A DNA stretch of 64,000 nt from CAG-873 sp910578365 (GTDB lineage: Bacteria > Bacteroidota > Bacteroidia > Bacteroidales > Muribaculaceae): the NCBI GenBank assembly GCA_951635545.1, contig OX620685.1:2480001-2544000 (forward strand), in the 5' to 3' direction. Position 1 is the stretch's first letter; each line of letters begins with the position of its first letter. Below, piece after piece: positions 7,980-17,019 of the stretch. The position numbers and the translations under genes are program-made. Below the pieces are notes generated by a model that did no database searches, was not told the DNA's origin, and worked only from the letters and a program-made list of their open reading frames with translations.

Positions 7980-9348
7980 CAATGATTCGGTAAAAATTAC
8001 CGAAGTAGTTGAAACTTAAGTTAATATATCGAATTGTCAAATACAAATGAATCGCCAAAGCGTTCATTATAAAAATCTTAGCGTATGAACGTATTGGCGA
8101 TTCTCAAAGACTTCACCTTTCGGTGTAAGTCGGTATTTGAAAATACTACAACCAAGATGAGCAAAAGGTTCCTCAACTGGCTGATTTTAACAATACGCAC
8201 TGTGGCTTTGATTCCGGGCAAAGTCAATTTTACCCGGCTGTCGCGCTATGGCGGTCGTACAGCCAAGACCTTTGCCTCCAATTTCAAGACATCTGTAGAC
8301 TGGATGAAAGTCAACATAGGTATGGCGCAGGATTGTTTTGGGCCGGCCGATGACATGGCAGTGGCAATCGATCCGTCGTTCATTTCAAAAGCAGGCAGAC
8401 TGACGTATGGCATAGGCCGTTTCTGGTCAGGGGTGGCACAACGTGTCAAACGCGGTCTGGAGATAATGGCGATCGGGGCAATAAGTCTGAGTAAACATAC
8501 ATGCGTGATGCTTGGTGCCGTCCAGTCACCGAACTTCAGGACTCTTGAATCTGAGAAACAAATGTCAATGCTTGGCTGGTATGTGGCACTTGTCAGGTCA
8601 AAGGCGACAGAGCTGCTCTCACTGACGGATATTCTGGTTGCCGATGCCTTTTTCTCCAAATATGAGTTTGTAAATGAAGTGATTGGCATGGGATTTCGAT
8701 TTGTCGGGAGATTACGTGCCAACTCATATCTGAGGTATCTGGCCATACCGGATTCCTCCGCCCCGCGAAGACGCGGCAGAAAGAAAAAGTATGGAGAGAA
8801 AGTGGATTTCTCCAACCTTGACATGTCCGTGTTCACTTCATTCATATATGAGGATTCCAAAGGAAACAAAAACCGATGTCACACGGCGGTCGTACATTCG
8901 AGGGCATTGAGACGCGACATCCGTATCGTGGTCTGTCCGGTTGAAAACGCAGAGCCTCTTCTTTACTTCTCTACCGATACCGACATGAGGCCTGAAAAGA
9001 TCATCGGTTTCTACCGCACCCGCTTTCAGATTGAGTTCGGCATACGCGATGCCAAACAGTTTACAGGACTCCAGTCGCAACAGACACGCGACAAAGACCG
9101 GCTTGACTTCGCATTCAATCTTTCCTTCACTGCACTCAATGTCTGCAAGGAGGTCATAAGGAAAGATTATCCGGATCTTTCGTTAGCACAGTTCAAACGG
9201 CTTATGTTTGAATCTTATCTCGCCTCAACAATTATTTCGACTTGCGGAAAATCTCCGCATCTCAAAATAATTCAGAAAATAAATCATCGGTTGGCTCAGT
9301 TAGCGGCTTAGCCAAGACTGAACAACCTCAAATTTTACCGAATCATTG
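7980..9348 (+). mobile_element. IS4-family insertion sequence, 1369 bp
   Basis: Perfect 16-bp terminal repeats, CAATGATTCGGTAAAA at 7980-7995 and its complement at 9333-9348, flank one transposase gene. Direct repeats TGTTATA lie immediately outside at 7973-7979 and 9349-9355; the base before each is G, so 7 or 8 bp. The insertion lies between the hexosaminidase stop and its presumed native terminator. Confidence 0.92.
8085..9311 (+). CDS. IS4-family DDE transposase
   Basis: 408 residues. The IS4 signature Y-(2)-R-(3)-E-(6)-K is present as YRTRFQIEFGIRDAKQFTGL, which carries the catalytic Glu. Upstream Asp residues are seen in DMAVAIDPSFISKAG and ILVADAFFSKYEFV. The frame is complete and the inverted repeats are intact, so the element looks recent and potentially active. 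The spacing from the left repeat (89 bp) and to the right repeat (21 bp) is normal. Confidence 0.93.
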   Translation: MNVLAILKDFTFRCKSVFENTTTKMSKRFLNWLILTIRTVALIPGKVNFTRLSRYGGRTAKTFASNFKTSVDWMKVNIGMAQDCFGPADDMAVAIDPSFISKAGRLTYGIGRFWSGVAQRVKRGLEIMAIGAISLSKHTCVMLGAVQSPNFRTLESEKQMSMLGWYVALVRSKATELLSLTDILVADAFFSKYEFVNEVIGMGFRFVGRLRANSYLRYLAIPDSSAPRRRGRKKKYGEKVDFSNLDMSVFTSFIYEDSKGNKNRCHTAVVHSRALRRDIRIVVCPVENAEPLLYFSTDTDMRPEKIIGFYRTRFQIEFGIRDAKQFTGLQSQQTRDKDRLDFAFNLSFTALNVCKEVIRKDYPDLSLAQFKRLMFESYLASTIISTCGKSPHLKIIQKINHRLAQLAA

Positions 9349-9391
9349 TGTTATAAGTAAGTCGCATAAATATACATCCGCAGTGCTGTGC

Positions 9392-9426
9392 TTTATATCC
9401 TTCGTGAAGTTCACGAAGGATATAAA
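9392..9426. terminator. Long palindrome, likely native terminator of the hexosaminidase gene
   Basis: TTTATATCCTTCGTGAA (9392-9408), one central G, then the exact complement (9410-9426): 17-bp arms with a one-base centre. It stands between the IS4 element and the helicase promoter. Without the IS it would lie about 70 bases after the GH20 stop, so a terminator displaced by 1.4 kb is the simplest reading. The near absence of a loop also allows a protein-binding palindrome. Confidence 0.55.
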
Positions 9427-9461
9427 TTTAATTTTTCGACTTACACATCAGAAGAAATTCG

Positions 9462-9469
9462 TAACTTTG
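9462..9469 (+). promoter_or_regulatory. -7 box of the helicase gene
   Basis: TAACTTTG ends five bases before the ATG at 9475. Bacteroidota transcription usually starts 4-7 bases after this G, so the mRNA would begin at or next to the start codon. The box also rules out the longer upstream reading of the frame from 9388. Confidence 0.65.
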
Positions 9470-9474
9470 TAAAT

Positions 9475-10791
9475 ATGAAGCAGACACAAATAATACAGAA
9501 TATACGTGAGCGCCTCGGAATCGAGGCGCTCAATGAATTACAGACAACAGCCATGGCATGCCGCACGCGTGCCATGGTAATACTTGCGCCCACAGGCAGC
9601 GGCAAGACGGTAGCTTTTGCCATTCCGCTGCTTAATTCGCTGGGCGAGCCCGGCGGCGGCATCCGCGCTCTGATTCTCGCTCCCACCCGCGAGCTGGTGC
9701 TCCAGATTGCCGAGGTGCTGCGCAAGGCCGGCTTTGGATTCCGGACAGTAGCTCTTTATGGCGGACACAGTTTTGAGGAAGAACTGAAATCGCTGTCGGT
9801 CACTCCCGATATTGTGGTTGCCACGCCCGGTCGATTACTCGACCACATACAGCGAGGCTCGGTAAATATAAGTACCGTCAAGGCTCTGGTGATAGATGAA
9901 TACGACAAGGCCCTTGAGCTGGGTTTCCTGGGCCAGATGGGTAAAATCGGCCGTCATCTGGGGCGTATGCGGCTGACTGTAGTCACATCGGCTACAGCGC
10001 TGAAAGAGCTGCCGCCATTCATTGACCTTTCAGGTGCCCAGACCATCGACTATCGCGACAACCGGCAGCTTAACAGCGGCAAGGTGCATATAGCGCGTAT
10101 CGAGGCTCCGGCACGCGATAAGCTCGATTCTCTGGTCGACCTGGTGCATACCCTGCCGGATGATTCAAAAGTGCTTATTTTTGTAAACCACCGCGAAAGT
10201 GCCGAGCGTGTGTACGAACGATTGAAACGCGAGGGGGCACCTGCAGGCCTCTATCACGGCGGTCTGCAGCAGCAGGAACGCGAGATGGCTCTGGCATTGT
10301 TTGGCAATGGCAGCACGCCTGTGATGGTATCGACCGACCTTGGATCGCGCGGCCTCGACATCGACAATGTGGCCGCCGTGGTGCATTACCACATACCCCC
10401 GAGTGCCGAGAACTGGACTCACCGCAATGGCCGTACGGCCCGTATGGGTGCCGACGGCAAGGTGTTCGTCATAACTTCGGAAGCCGACAATATTCCCGAT
10501 TATGTGGTATGGGACAGCGAATACATGCCTCAGCCTAAAGAAGGCCATTGCTTTGTACGTCGTTGGCGCTCGCTGTATTTCTCGACAGGCAAGAAAGACA
10601 AAATTTCGCGCGGCGACATAGCAGGTTTTCTGATGCGGCAGGGTGGCCTGACTAAAGAACAGTTAGGCAAAATCGACCTCGGCGAACACTATGCCCTCGC
10701 AGCAGTCGACGCCACTCTCGCCCGCGATGTGCTGGCAAAAGTGGCGCCGCTGAAAATAAAGAATAAAAAAGTTAAAATCAGTCTGATGTAG
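9475..10791 (+). CDS. DEAD-box family ATP-dependent RNA helicase (DEYD variant)
   Basis: 438 residues from the ATG at 9475. The helicase core is complete: motif I APTGSGKT (about 38-45), Ia PTRELVLQ, Ib TPGRLLD, motif II DEYD (141-144), motif III SAT, IV LIFVNHRES, V STDLGSRGLDID and VI HRNGRTARMG. Motif II has Tyr where DEAD proteins have Ala, and motif VI lacks the usual GRTGR glycine. A short C-terminal extension follows, ending in basic KNKKVKISLM. It is likely to unwind structured RNA, for example in ribosome assembly. The gene probably produces a leaderless or nearly leaderless mRNA. Confidence 0.9.
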   Translation: MKQTQIIQNIRERLGIEALNELQTTAMACRTRAMVILAPTGSGKTVAFAIPLLNSLGEPGGGIRALILAPTRELVLQIAEVLRKAGFGFRTVALYGGHSFEEELKSLSVTPDIVVATPGRLLDHIQRGSVNISTVKALVIDEYDKALELGFLGQMGKIGRHLGRMRLTVVTSATALKELPPFIDLSGAQTIDYRDNRQLNSGKVHIARIEAPARDKLDSLVDLVHTLPDDSKVLIFVNHRESAERVYERLKREGAPAGLYHGGLQQQEREMALALFGNGSTPVMVSTDLGSRGLDIDNVAAVVHYHIPPSAENWTHRNGRTARMGADGKVFVITSEADNIPDYVVWDSEYMPQPKEGHCFVRRWRSLYFSTGKKDKISRGDIAGFLMRQGGLTKEQLGKIDLGEHYALAAVDATLARDVLAKVAPLKIKNKKVKISLM

Positions 10792-10798
10792 GCCGTAA

Positions 10799-12247
10799 TC
10801 ATATACGGAACTTGCGGATAGAATTGCCGGCTTTTATTATATAAATGCCGGCGGGAAGTGCAAGGCTCTGTTCGAAGAAATCGGTATTTATGGCATAACG
10901 CAGCACACAGGCTCCGGTGGCACTGTATATTTCCAGTGTCGAGCCTGACGCATTTTTCAAACTCAGCAGTTTGCCGCTGAGTTTTATTGAAGTTTCCGAA
11001 ACACTAATGTCGGCCACGGCCGAGGTGTTCTTTGCCTGTGGAAACACAAACATCGATGGAAACCAGTAATTGTCAATCATGGGGTAGTCGCAGATGGCTT
11101 CGCCTTCCGGGCTGTAGCGGCGGGTGATGTAGGTGGGAGTGGAGAATTCGTGATACAGGCTCATGTATACTTCGTCAGTATCGGGATGCACTCCCAGCGA
11201 ACAGCCGTACACCTTCCAGTTGGCGCCTTCTGTTTCAAGGTCGACAAAGAGCGATGTTTCGCGGGTGTCGCAGTCGAACTTGTAAATCTGCGAGCCTGCA
11301 AACCAGCGGTTCATGCCCCCTTTCCAGTACAGCACGTTTGATTGCGACGAAGCCACAAAGGCATCCGGAGTCCAGGCATACCACGAGTTGGCCGGGCCGA
11401 ACATGCCTTCGGTGACCGGCACGGTTTCGGTGGCGAGAGTATGCGGGTCGATGCGCAGCAGCAGGGGCAGGGAGCTGCCTGTGCCATGAGTATCCTGCGC
11501 CACCGATGCCCACAGCGAGCCGTCGGCGGCCTTGACTATCGAACCTATGCCCGCGCCGTCGCTCACTATGTCCATACTAATATGGGAAACAAGCTTGTCG
11601 GAAGCAGCATCGATTACAAGTATACCCGACTGCTGGTGGCATACAAATACCTTGCCGTCGGCAAGCAGCATTGTACCCGACTGGCCGTAGTACAGCGAGC
11701 CTGCCGGATTGGTATTGGGTGTGTCATCGCCGGCATTCGGGTTGGAAGTGCCCTCTATCCGGCCCTTTACTTCGAAATTGTCGAGGTCGAAAATCCACAC
11801 TCCGTTGCTTGTGGATATGTAGCCCTTGTGTTCGTCTATGCCCACAAAGCCACGGCCGTCGCATTGGGCGCCCGACGGGTCGATAATTGTGTTCTGATAC
11901 AGTATTTTCATAGTTTCGGCATCGGCTACGGTAATGCGGCCGCCGGCCACCGAGGCGCCCGGGTCCTTGTCCTGCTTGGCTATGAAATAGAACCGCCCGT
12001 TCCAGATGGCTCCGTACTGATTGGTGCATCCGAGCTCATGGCCCGGATTCGCCTCCTGGAATACCCTGTAGTGCCAGTAGTTGCCGCCGGGGTCGTCGGG
12101 CAGCAGATAGTTGACTGTCGAGTTTTGGTGTCCGTACCAGTCTTCGTTGACCACGAAAATGCCTTCGTGGAAATCAACGTCATCGGCCATAGAGGCCGAC
12201 GACGCTGCAACGTATAAGACAAAGGTTAGAAATTGTCTGGAAATCAT
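10799..12247 (-). CDS. Secreted DUF5074-type beta-propeller with type IX sorting tail
   Basis: 482 residues. The signal peptide (MISRQFLTFVLYVAASSASMA) is followed by repeated propeller blades (EGIFVVNEDWYGHQNSTVNY, GVWIFDLDNFEVKG, SGILVIDAASDKLV) and a C-terminal T9SS type A-like domain (LEIYSATGACVLRYAI … LPAGIYIIKAG). It is the last gene of the riboswitch operon and its ATG overlaps the stop of the LRR gene (ATGA at 12247-12244). Propellers of this kind sit beside B12 transport genes in Bacteroidales, so a cobamide-related surface role is inferred from family and regulation. Direct binding is not shown by sequence. It converges on the helicase gene with a 7-bp gap. Confidence 0.8.
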   Translation of the reverse strand: MISRQFLTFVLYVAASSASMADDVDFHEGIFVVNEDWYGHQNSTVNYLLPDDPGGNYWHYRVFQEANPGHELGCTNQYGAIWNGRFYFIAKQDKDPGASVAGGRITVADAETMKILYQNTIIDPSGAQCDGRGFVGIDEHKGYISTSNGVWIFDLDNFEVKGRIEGTSNPNAGDDTPNTNPAGSLYYGQSGTMLLADGKVFVCHQQSGILVIDAASDKLVSHISMDIVSDGAGIGSIVKAADGSLWASVAQDTHGTGSSLPLLLRIDPHTLATETVPVTEGMFGPANSWYAWTPDAFVASSQSNVLYWKGGMNRWFAGSQIYKFDCDTRETSLFVDLETEGANWKVYGCSLGVHPDTDEVYMSLYHEFSTPTYITRRYSPEGEAICDYPMIDNYWFPSMFVFPQAKNTSAVADISVSETSIKLSGKLLSLKNASGSTLEIYSATGACVLRYAINTDFFEQSLALPAGIYIIKAGNSIRKFRI

Positions 12248-15200
12248 AACACTATGAATTTTGATGTTTTACCGGCACCGTGCAGTATGTATGAGCCTGC
12301 GCCGATATTGAGTGAGGTGCTGAAACTATCGCTGTCGGCAACAAATGAAGCCACCCGTTGGCCGAATATATTGTACACGGTGAAAGCCTCGCCATGATGC
12401 CCCGACACGTATACTGTGTTGCCGTAGAAGCGGAAGCCACAGTCTGTCAACGAGTCGGATACCGATAAGGTACCGCCGGCCTTGAAAGTGACTTCGGCAA
12501 TAGGTGTACGGTTATCATCAGCATTGCCTAAAGCAATGTATGCTTCGGCATTGTAGCTGTCGTCTGGCCAGGGGAAGTCGAGAGTCCAGTTGCCGTCGGC
12601 GGCTACTTCCAGTGGCATTACGGTGTATTCGCCTTCGCTGTCGGCCGTGCGGATTGAAAGTTGTGGCAGGCACTCGGCCATGAATGTGGCATTGTTGAGC
12701 AGTGCGAAGGCGGCCGGCATTTCATCGGGTGAGAACTTGTTGACGAGGCTACCGCTGAGAGTGGCACGGCCTGCGCTGTATTCCGCCGATTCGATTATGA
12801 TGTCGGAACTTACATATTCGGGAGAGCTGACATCCGATTTCTTCCAGTTGCTCGTGGTCATAAACGACTCGGTGCAGCCGTAGGGCACTACCACCGGCAC
12901 GAATTTCGAGCCGCTGATGCGCAGCGCGTAGGTGCCTATGGTGAATGGTGTGGTATTGTTGACAAACACACGGGCGGCGCTGCAGTTGGCGAATACATCG
13001 GCGTATGTCATTGACTTGATGGTCGACGGAATCTCTATATCGCCGATTGCCGTATTACGGAAGCCCCAGCCGGGCATGGCGGTAACGCCCTCGGGAATAT
13101 TTATGCGCGCGAGGTTTGTGGCTCCGTCGAACACGTAGTTGCCCAGAGTGGTTACACTCTGCGGCAGCACAACCTCGCCAGGCTGTGTGCAGCCTGCAAA
13201 GCAATACTGCCCCAGCGAGGTGACTCCATCGGGGATGGTGAGTACAATCAGCCTGTCGTCGGCTTCATTGCCGTTGTTATTGTCATCTGCAAGTGTTTCA
13301 GCCTCGGGAAGTGTTTCAGCCTCGGGAACAGCAATTTCGCGCAGCGAACGGCAGTTGCGGAAGGCGTTGTTGCCCAGCGAAGTAACCCGGCCTGCAATTA
13401 TCACACGCTCCAGATTGGTGCAGTCGTAGAAAAGGCCCTGAGGCACTGTGGTCATGGCTGCGGGCAGGGTAAACTCGGTGAGCATGTTCATGCCGCGGAA
13501 TGCCTCGCTGCCTATGCTGCTTACAGAGGCCGGAAGCTCAAGCTGCAGGCCGGCGCAACCGCTGAATGCCGAGTTGCCTATTTTTTCAACGGTTTCCGGA
13601 AGCACTACATTCGCCAGTACCGAACAGTTCTGGAATGTCGAGGCCGGAATTTCGGTGATTGTGGCCGGCAGAGTGGCCGATTCAAGTGCCTGGCAGTTCT
13701 GGAACACATTGCTGCCGAAACTCTTTACCGAGTTGCCGAAACTGATGCTCTTCAGGGCTGTACAATAGGAGAAAGCGTAGTTCGACACAGTTTCGAGAGC
13801 CTGCGGAATATTTACGCTTTCCAGTTTCTTGCACTGGAAGAAGCAGCGTTCGCCAAGCAGACTTACAGTTTCGGGCAGCTGCATCGATATCAGTGCGCTG
13901 TATGCGAAGGCGTATGTGCCTATCGAAGTGATGCTTTCGGGCAGTTTTACCGTTGTGAGGGCGGTGCAGTCGTTGAATGAGTATGGGGGCAGACAGTCGA
14001 CCGGAGCAATAATCTCAACCGACTCAAGGGCAGTGGAGCCGTGGAATATTCTTTCGTCGAGGGCTGCGACTTTCAGTTCTATACCCTGATATACCACCGA
14101 TGCCGGCACAGTGAGTGAGCCGGTGTATGTAGCGGCGTTGGCGGCGGCGATAATCTTGTTGTCGTCCGAGCCGTCGGTTCTGGCGTGAGTGGCCACGACT
14201 TCATTGCTTTCGCCCAGGGCGCTCACACGGTAGGTGATGCCTCCGGCAAGGAACACATCGCCCACATTTACCGGAATGTCCATCTGGCTTATGGTAACGA
14301 AGTTCTTCCATGTCGCGGCATTGCGGTAGGCATCTTCAAAACCGGTGGGTATGGTCAGCACTGCTGCCTGATAAATACTTTTGTCGAACACCGATTCGTC
14401 GATTCTCTGCGGATAAGTGCTGTAGGAAGTCACGCTGCTGACGGCATCGCACTCGGCAAAGGCTTCGCTGTCGATACTCTTCACGCTTGCAGGAATCACA
14501 ATGCTTTCGAGCATGAAATCACCGGCGAATGCGCGAGCGCCTATTTCAGTAACGCCGTCGGGAATCACTAATGCCATAAGGCCTGCATAGGCGAACAGTC
14601 CCTCGGGAATGGAGGTGATTCCGGCCGGGAACTCGAAATCATGTAGTTCGGTGCAGTACCAGAATGCGTGATTACCAATCTTTTTAAGTTGCCGTGTGCC
14701 GTTGATGGCTGAGATAGTCGAGCCCATGAATGAGCCTTCGCCTATGGCGGTGACGCTTTGGGGCAGATTCACAGTGCCTATTTCATAGTCGACGAAAGCC
14801 TCGTCGGCGATTTCAACCACGGTGTATGTGCGACCCTCGTCGACAAAACTCTCGGGCACGGTTATATCGCCGTAGTAGTCGCTTGTGGTTAAGCCCTCTA
14901 TGGCCAGAGGCGATACCAGCGACACGGTGCCACGGGCATAATTCTTCAGCTTGTAGTACAGACCATCGTGTTCGAATTCGGTTTTGGCACCCTCGGGAAT
15001 CAGCGGCGGAGCGGCTTCAAAATCCTTGAGGTTGTACGGCATCATGTTGAGCGAGAAGTTCCAGGCGTCCCAGCTGCCGTCCTGCAGCACGCGGCCCGAA
15101 GCACCCACGTTGGAATAAGAGAACGATGCATCCTGGCTGTCCTTGGTGTGGTACGACCAATAGCTCAGAAACCAGCCGGCGCCCCAGAAGTCGTCGGTGT

Positions 15201-15807
15201 CGACGTTCTTCCAGTTGTCGTAGTCATAGTCGGGGGTATCTCCGGTCTGCGGATTATACCCGCGCGGATGAATGAACAGACCGTTTTCGCTTTCGTATCG
15301 GGCGTTGTTATTGCCTTCATCGACAATGGCAATGTCGCCGTCGTCGTCAACGTCCCAGCCGAAGCCGTTGATGGTATAGCCGCCCAAGGGGTCGGCGGGG
15401 GAGCTGACATTGGTGTACTGTATAAGACCGTAAAGTCGAGGGTTGGCCTCGATTACAGCCTTAATCATATCGGCACCGGTGGCGACACCGTCCCAGCGGT
15501 AGCCGAACACCAGGGCATTCTTCTCGCGTTCGTCGTTCCACTGTATTACAAGGGCGGCGCGGTTGCTGCCTTCGCCTGCCCAGCTCTGAATCATGTCGAG
15601 GGTGAACTCGGCAGCCGGAACAGCCATATCGGCAGGTGTGGCAAATTCGATGTTGTCGGTCCGGTTTGCGCCTGCCGCACGCCTATTTTGCCGCTGTTCA
15701 ATCTGCTTGCGATAGTCGATACCCTGAACAGTAGGGGGTATAACGAGCGCGTCGGCACTTAGCACCGATATTGCCCCTATCGCAAGAAACATAGCTGAAT
15801 GTTTCAT
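12244..15807 (-). CDS. BspA-type leucine-rich-repeat surface protein
   Basis: 1187 residues. The signal peptide ends near SVLSADA. An N-terminal domain (about 60-270) rich in Trp and Asp (SWAGEGSNRAALVIQWNDER, FGYRWDG) does not belong to the repeats. About 20 BspA/TpLRR units follow (for example SVTAIGEGSF, TSIPEGLFAY) to about residue 990. The end carries a T9SS-type sorting-like domain (YNIFGQRVASF … GAGSYILHGAGK). BspA repeats commonly mediate adhesion. Here the gene is third in the cobalamin-riboswitch operon, so a role in capture of protein- or corrinoid-bound B12 is possible but unproven. An 18-bp tandem duplication gives PEAETLPEAETL in one repeat. Confidence 0.82.
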   Translation of the reverse strand: MKHSAMFLAIGAISVLSADALVIPPTVQGIDYRKQIEQRQNRRAAGANRTDNIEFATPADMAVPAAEFTLDMIQSWAGEGSNRAALVIQWNDEREKNALVFGYRWDGVATGADMIKAVIEANPRLYGLIQYTNVSSPADPLGGYTINGFGWDVDDDGDIAIVDEGNNNARYESENGLFIHPRGYNPQTGDTPDYDYDNWKNVDTDDFWGAGWFLSYWSYHTKDSQDASFSYSNVGASGRVLQDGSWDAWNFSLNMMPYNLKDFEAAPPLIPEGAKTEFEHDGLYYKLKNYARGTVSLVSPLAIEGLTTSDYYGDITVPESFVDEGRTYTVVEIADEAFVDYEIGTVNLPQSVTAIGEGSFMGSTISAINGTRQLKKIGNHAFWYCTELHDFEFPAGITSIPEGLFAYAGLMALVIPDGVTEIGARAFAGDFMLESIVIPASVKSIDSEAFAECDAVSSVTSYSTYPQRIDESVFDKSIYQAAVLTIPTGFEDAYRNAATWKNFVTISQMDIPVNVGDVFLAGGITYRVSALGESNEVVATHARTDGSDDNKIIAAANAATYTGSLTVPASVVYQGIELKVAALDERIFHGSTALESVEIIAPVDCLPPYSFNDCTALTTVKLPESITSIGTYAFAYSALISMQLPETVSLLGERCFFQCKKLESVNIPQALETVSNYAFSYCTALKSISFGNSVKSFGSNVFQNCQALESATLPATITEIPASTFQNCSVLANVVLPETVEKIGNSAFSGCAGLQLELPASVSSIGSEAFRGMNMLTEFTLPAAMTTVPQGLFYDCTNLERVIIAGRVTSLGNNAFRNCRSLREIAVPEAETLPEAETLADDNNNGNEADDRLIVLTIPDGVTSLGQYCFAGCTQPGEVVLPQSVTTLGNYVFDGATNLARINIPEGVTAMPGWGFRNTAIGDIEIPSTIKSMTYADVFANCSAARVFVNNTTPFTIGTYALRISGSKFVPVVVPYGCTESFMTTSNWKKSDVSSPEYVSSDIIIESAEYSAGRATLSGSLVNKFSPDEMPAAFALLNNATFMAECLPQLSIRTADSEGEYTVMPLEVAADGNWTLDFPWPDDSYNAEAYIALGNADDNRTPIAEVTFKAGGTLSVSDSLTDCGFRFYGNTVYVSGHHGEAFTVYNIFGQRVASFVADSDSFSTSLNIGAGSYILHGAGKTSKFIVL
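13295..13330. repeat. 18-bp tandem duplication within the LRR gene
   Basis: GTGTTTCAGCCTCGGGAA occurs twice in a row (plus-strand wording), keeping frame and doubling PEAETL. It adjoins an Asp/Asn-rich insertion (DDNNNGNEADD) that breaks the regular repeat spacing. Confidence 0.75.
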
Positions 15808-15840
15808 GCTTGCGATAATTGAATTATATGTATTGGATTG

Positions 15841-17019
15841 TTATTGAGTCAGTCCTGAGCTTTTAGGTGGTATATGCAGGTCCTGGGCGCGGCATATTTC
15901 GGTGGATGTTTCGCCAAGCCAGCCGCAGTATTGATTCACGCCGGTATAGACACGCACGAAGTCGGCGCCGGGCAGGTCGACGGGTATTCCGAATTCATTC
16001 ACCGCATTGCCTATATCAAAAGAATTAAGATTGAAATAATCGTTTGGGTGGTTGTCGGCATAACCCCAGTCGAGGCTGTACAGTACATAGTAGCTGCCGT
16101 TGCCGCTTACATCCACGCCGTTGGGGGCCAGGCAGCTGCCGCCGAATGTGAGCTTGCTGTCGTCGATCCACTGCGGCCAGTAGGGCTGGCTGTGGAATGT
16201 GTTCCTGGGCAGGGCCGAGCTTATGCCTTCCGAGTCCTCCCAGGCAATGTTGTCGCCACTCTGAGCCGGGCGGTGATATGTTATGCTGTAATTGTGCAGG
16301 GTCGAGGCTTTGCTGTAGTCGCTTCCGGCAAGTTCATACCATGGGTCGTCGGGCAGGCCGTTGCAGTTCACGTCGTAGCTCACGCACACAATGCCCGGTT
16401 CGGCGCTGCCTCCTTTTTTGTCGGGCTGAGTGAGTTCGTAAAAGCAGTTGCCCCATATACGCAAATCCATCTCGCCGGGTACGTTCACCACGGTATGGTC
16501 GAAAGCGAATGTAACATAGCCGCCATAAGCGCCCAGGCTTATCATCACGTCGTTGGTACCGTTTATGCACTCTGTGCATTTCTTGAGTATGTCGGCGTAG
16601 CTATCGCCCTCTTCGTATCGCGGCATCTCGTTGATGAACTGGCCCGGGGCCGGCCTGTACTCCACCACTTCGCTTATGTACGGGCTGTACTCCACCTCTT
16701 CGTGCAGCACATGAATTGTAAAGTCGAAAGAGTAGGGAGTGTCGGGGTCGATAATCTCGAATTCAAGCCGGTAGGTGCCTTCTTTGGCGCTTAGGAATAT
16801 ATAGTCGCGGCTCTCCGACAGCAGCGTCCGCTGTCCGTTGTCCTCTACCATATACCAGCGGTAGGCATCGCCTGTCAGGGCCGGATGCAGGCTGAGTTTC
16901 TGCATTCGTGCCACATAGTAGGAATCGTCGATGCCCAGGTTCACCATGGGAGTCGCGCTGTCGCAGGCTCCGAACATCAGAGCCGTTGTAGCAGATAATA
17001 TAAGGCTGTAGTTCTTCAT
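15841..17019 (-). CDS. Surface lipoprotein of the B12 operon
   Basis: 392 residues from the ATG at 17019, chosen because MKNYSLILSATTALMFGAC is a lipoprotein signal with lipobox FGAC and because that ATG overlaps the btuG-like stop by four bases (ATGA). A PKD-like beta domain (about 30-130) is followed by an aromatic and Asp-rich region with Ca-binding-looking DVNCNGLPDDPWYEL. Related proteins sit next to BtuG-type propellers in Bacteroidales and are annotated as cell-surface proteins. The function is not known, and a helper role in cobamide capture is inferred from operon and riboswitch. The LRR gene follows after 33 bases. Confidence 0.75.
   Translation of the reverse strand: MKNYSLILSATTALMFGACDSATPMVNLGIDDSYYVARMQKLSLHPALTGDAYRWYMVEDNGQRTLLSESRDYIFLSAKEGTYRLEFEIIDPDTPYSFDFTIHVLHEEVEYSPYISEVVEYRPAPGQFINEMPRYEEGDSYADILKKCTECINGTNDVMISLGAYGGYVTFAFDHTVVNVPGEMDLRIWGNCFYELTQPDKKGGSAEPGIVCVSYDVNCNGLPDDPWYELAGSDYSKASTLHNYSITYHRPAQSGDNIAWEDSEGISSALPRNTFHSQPYWPQWIDDSKLTFGGSCLAPNGVDVSGNGSYYVLYSLDWGYADNHPNDYFNLNSFDIGNAVNEFGIPVDLPGADFVRVYTGVNQYCGWLGETSTEICRAQDLHIPPKSSGLTQ

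Noticed and set aside
9388..9474. Longer start for the helicase
   Set aside because: A -7 box lies inside this stretch and half of it is a palindrome, so it is upstream of transcription.
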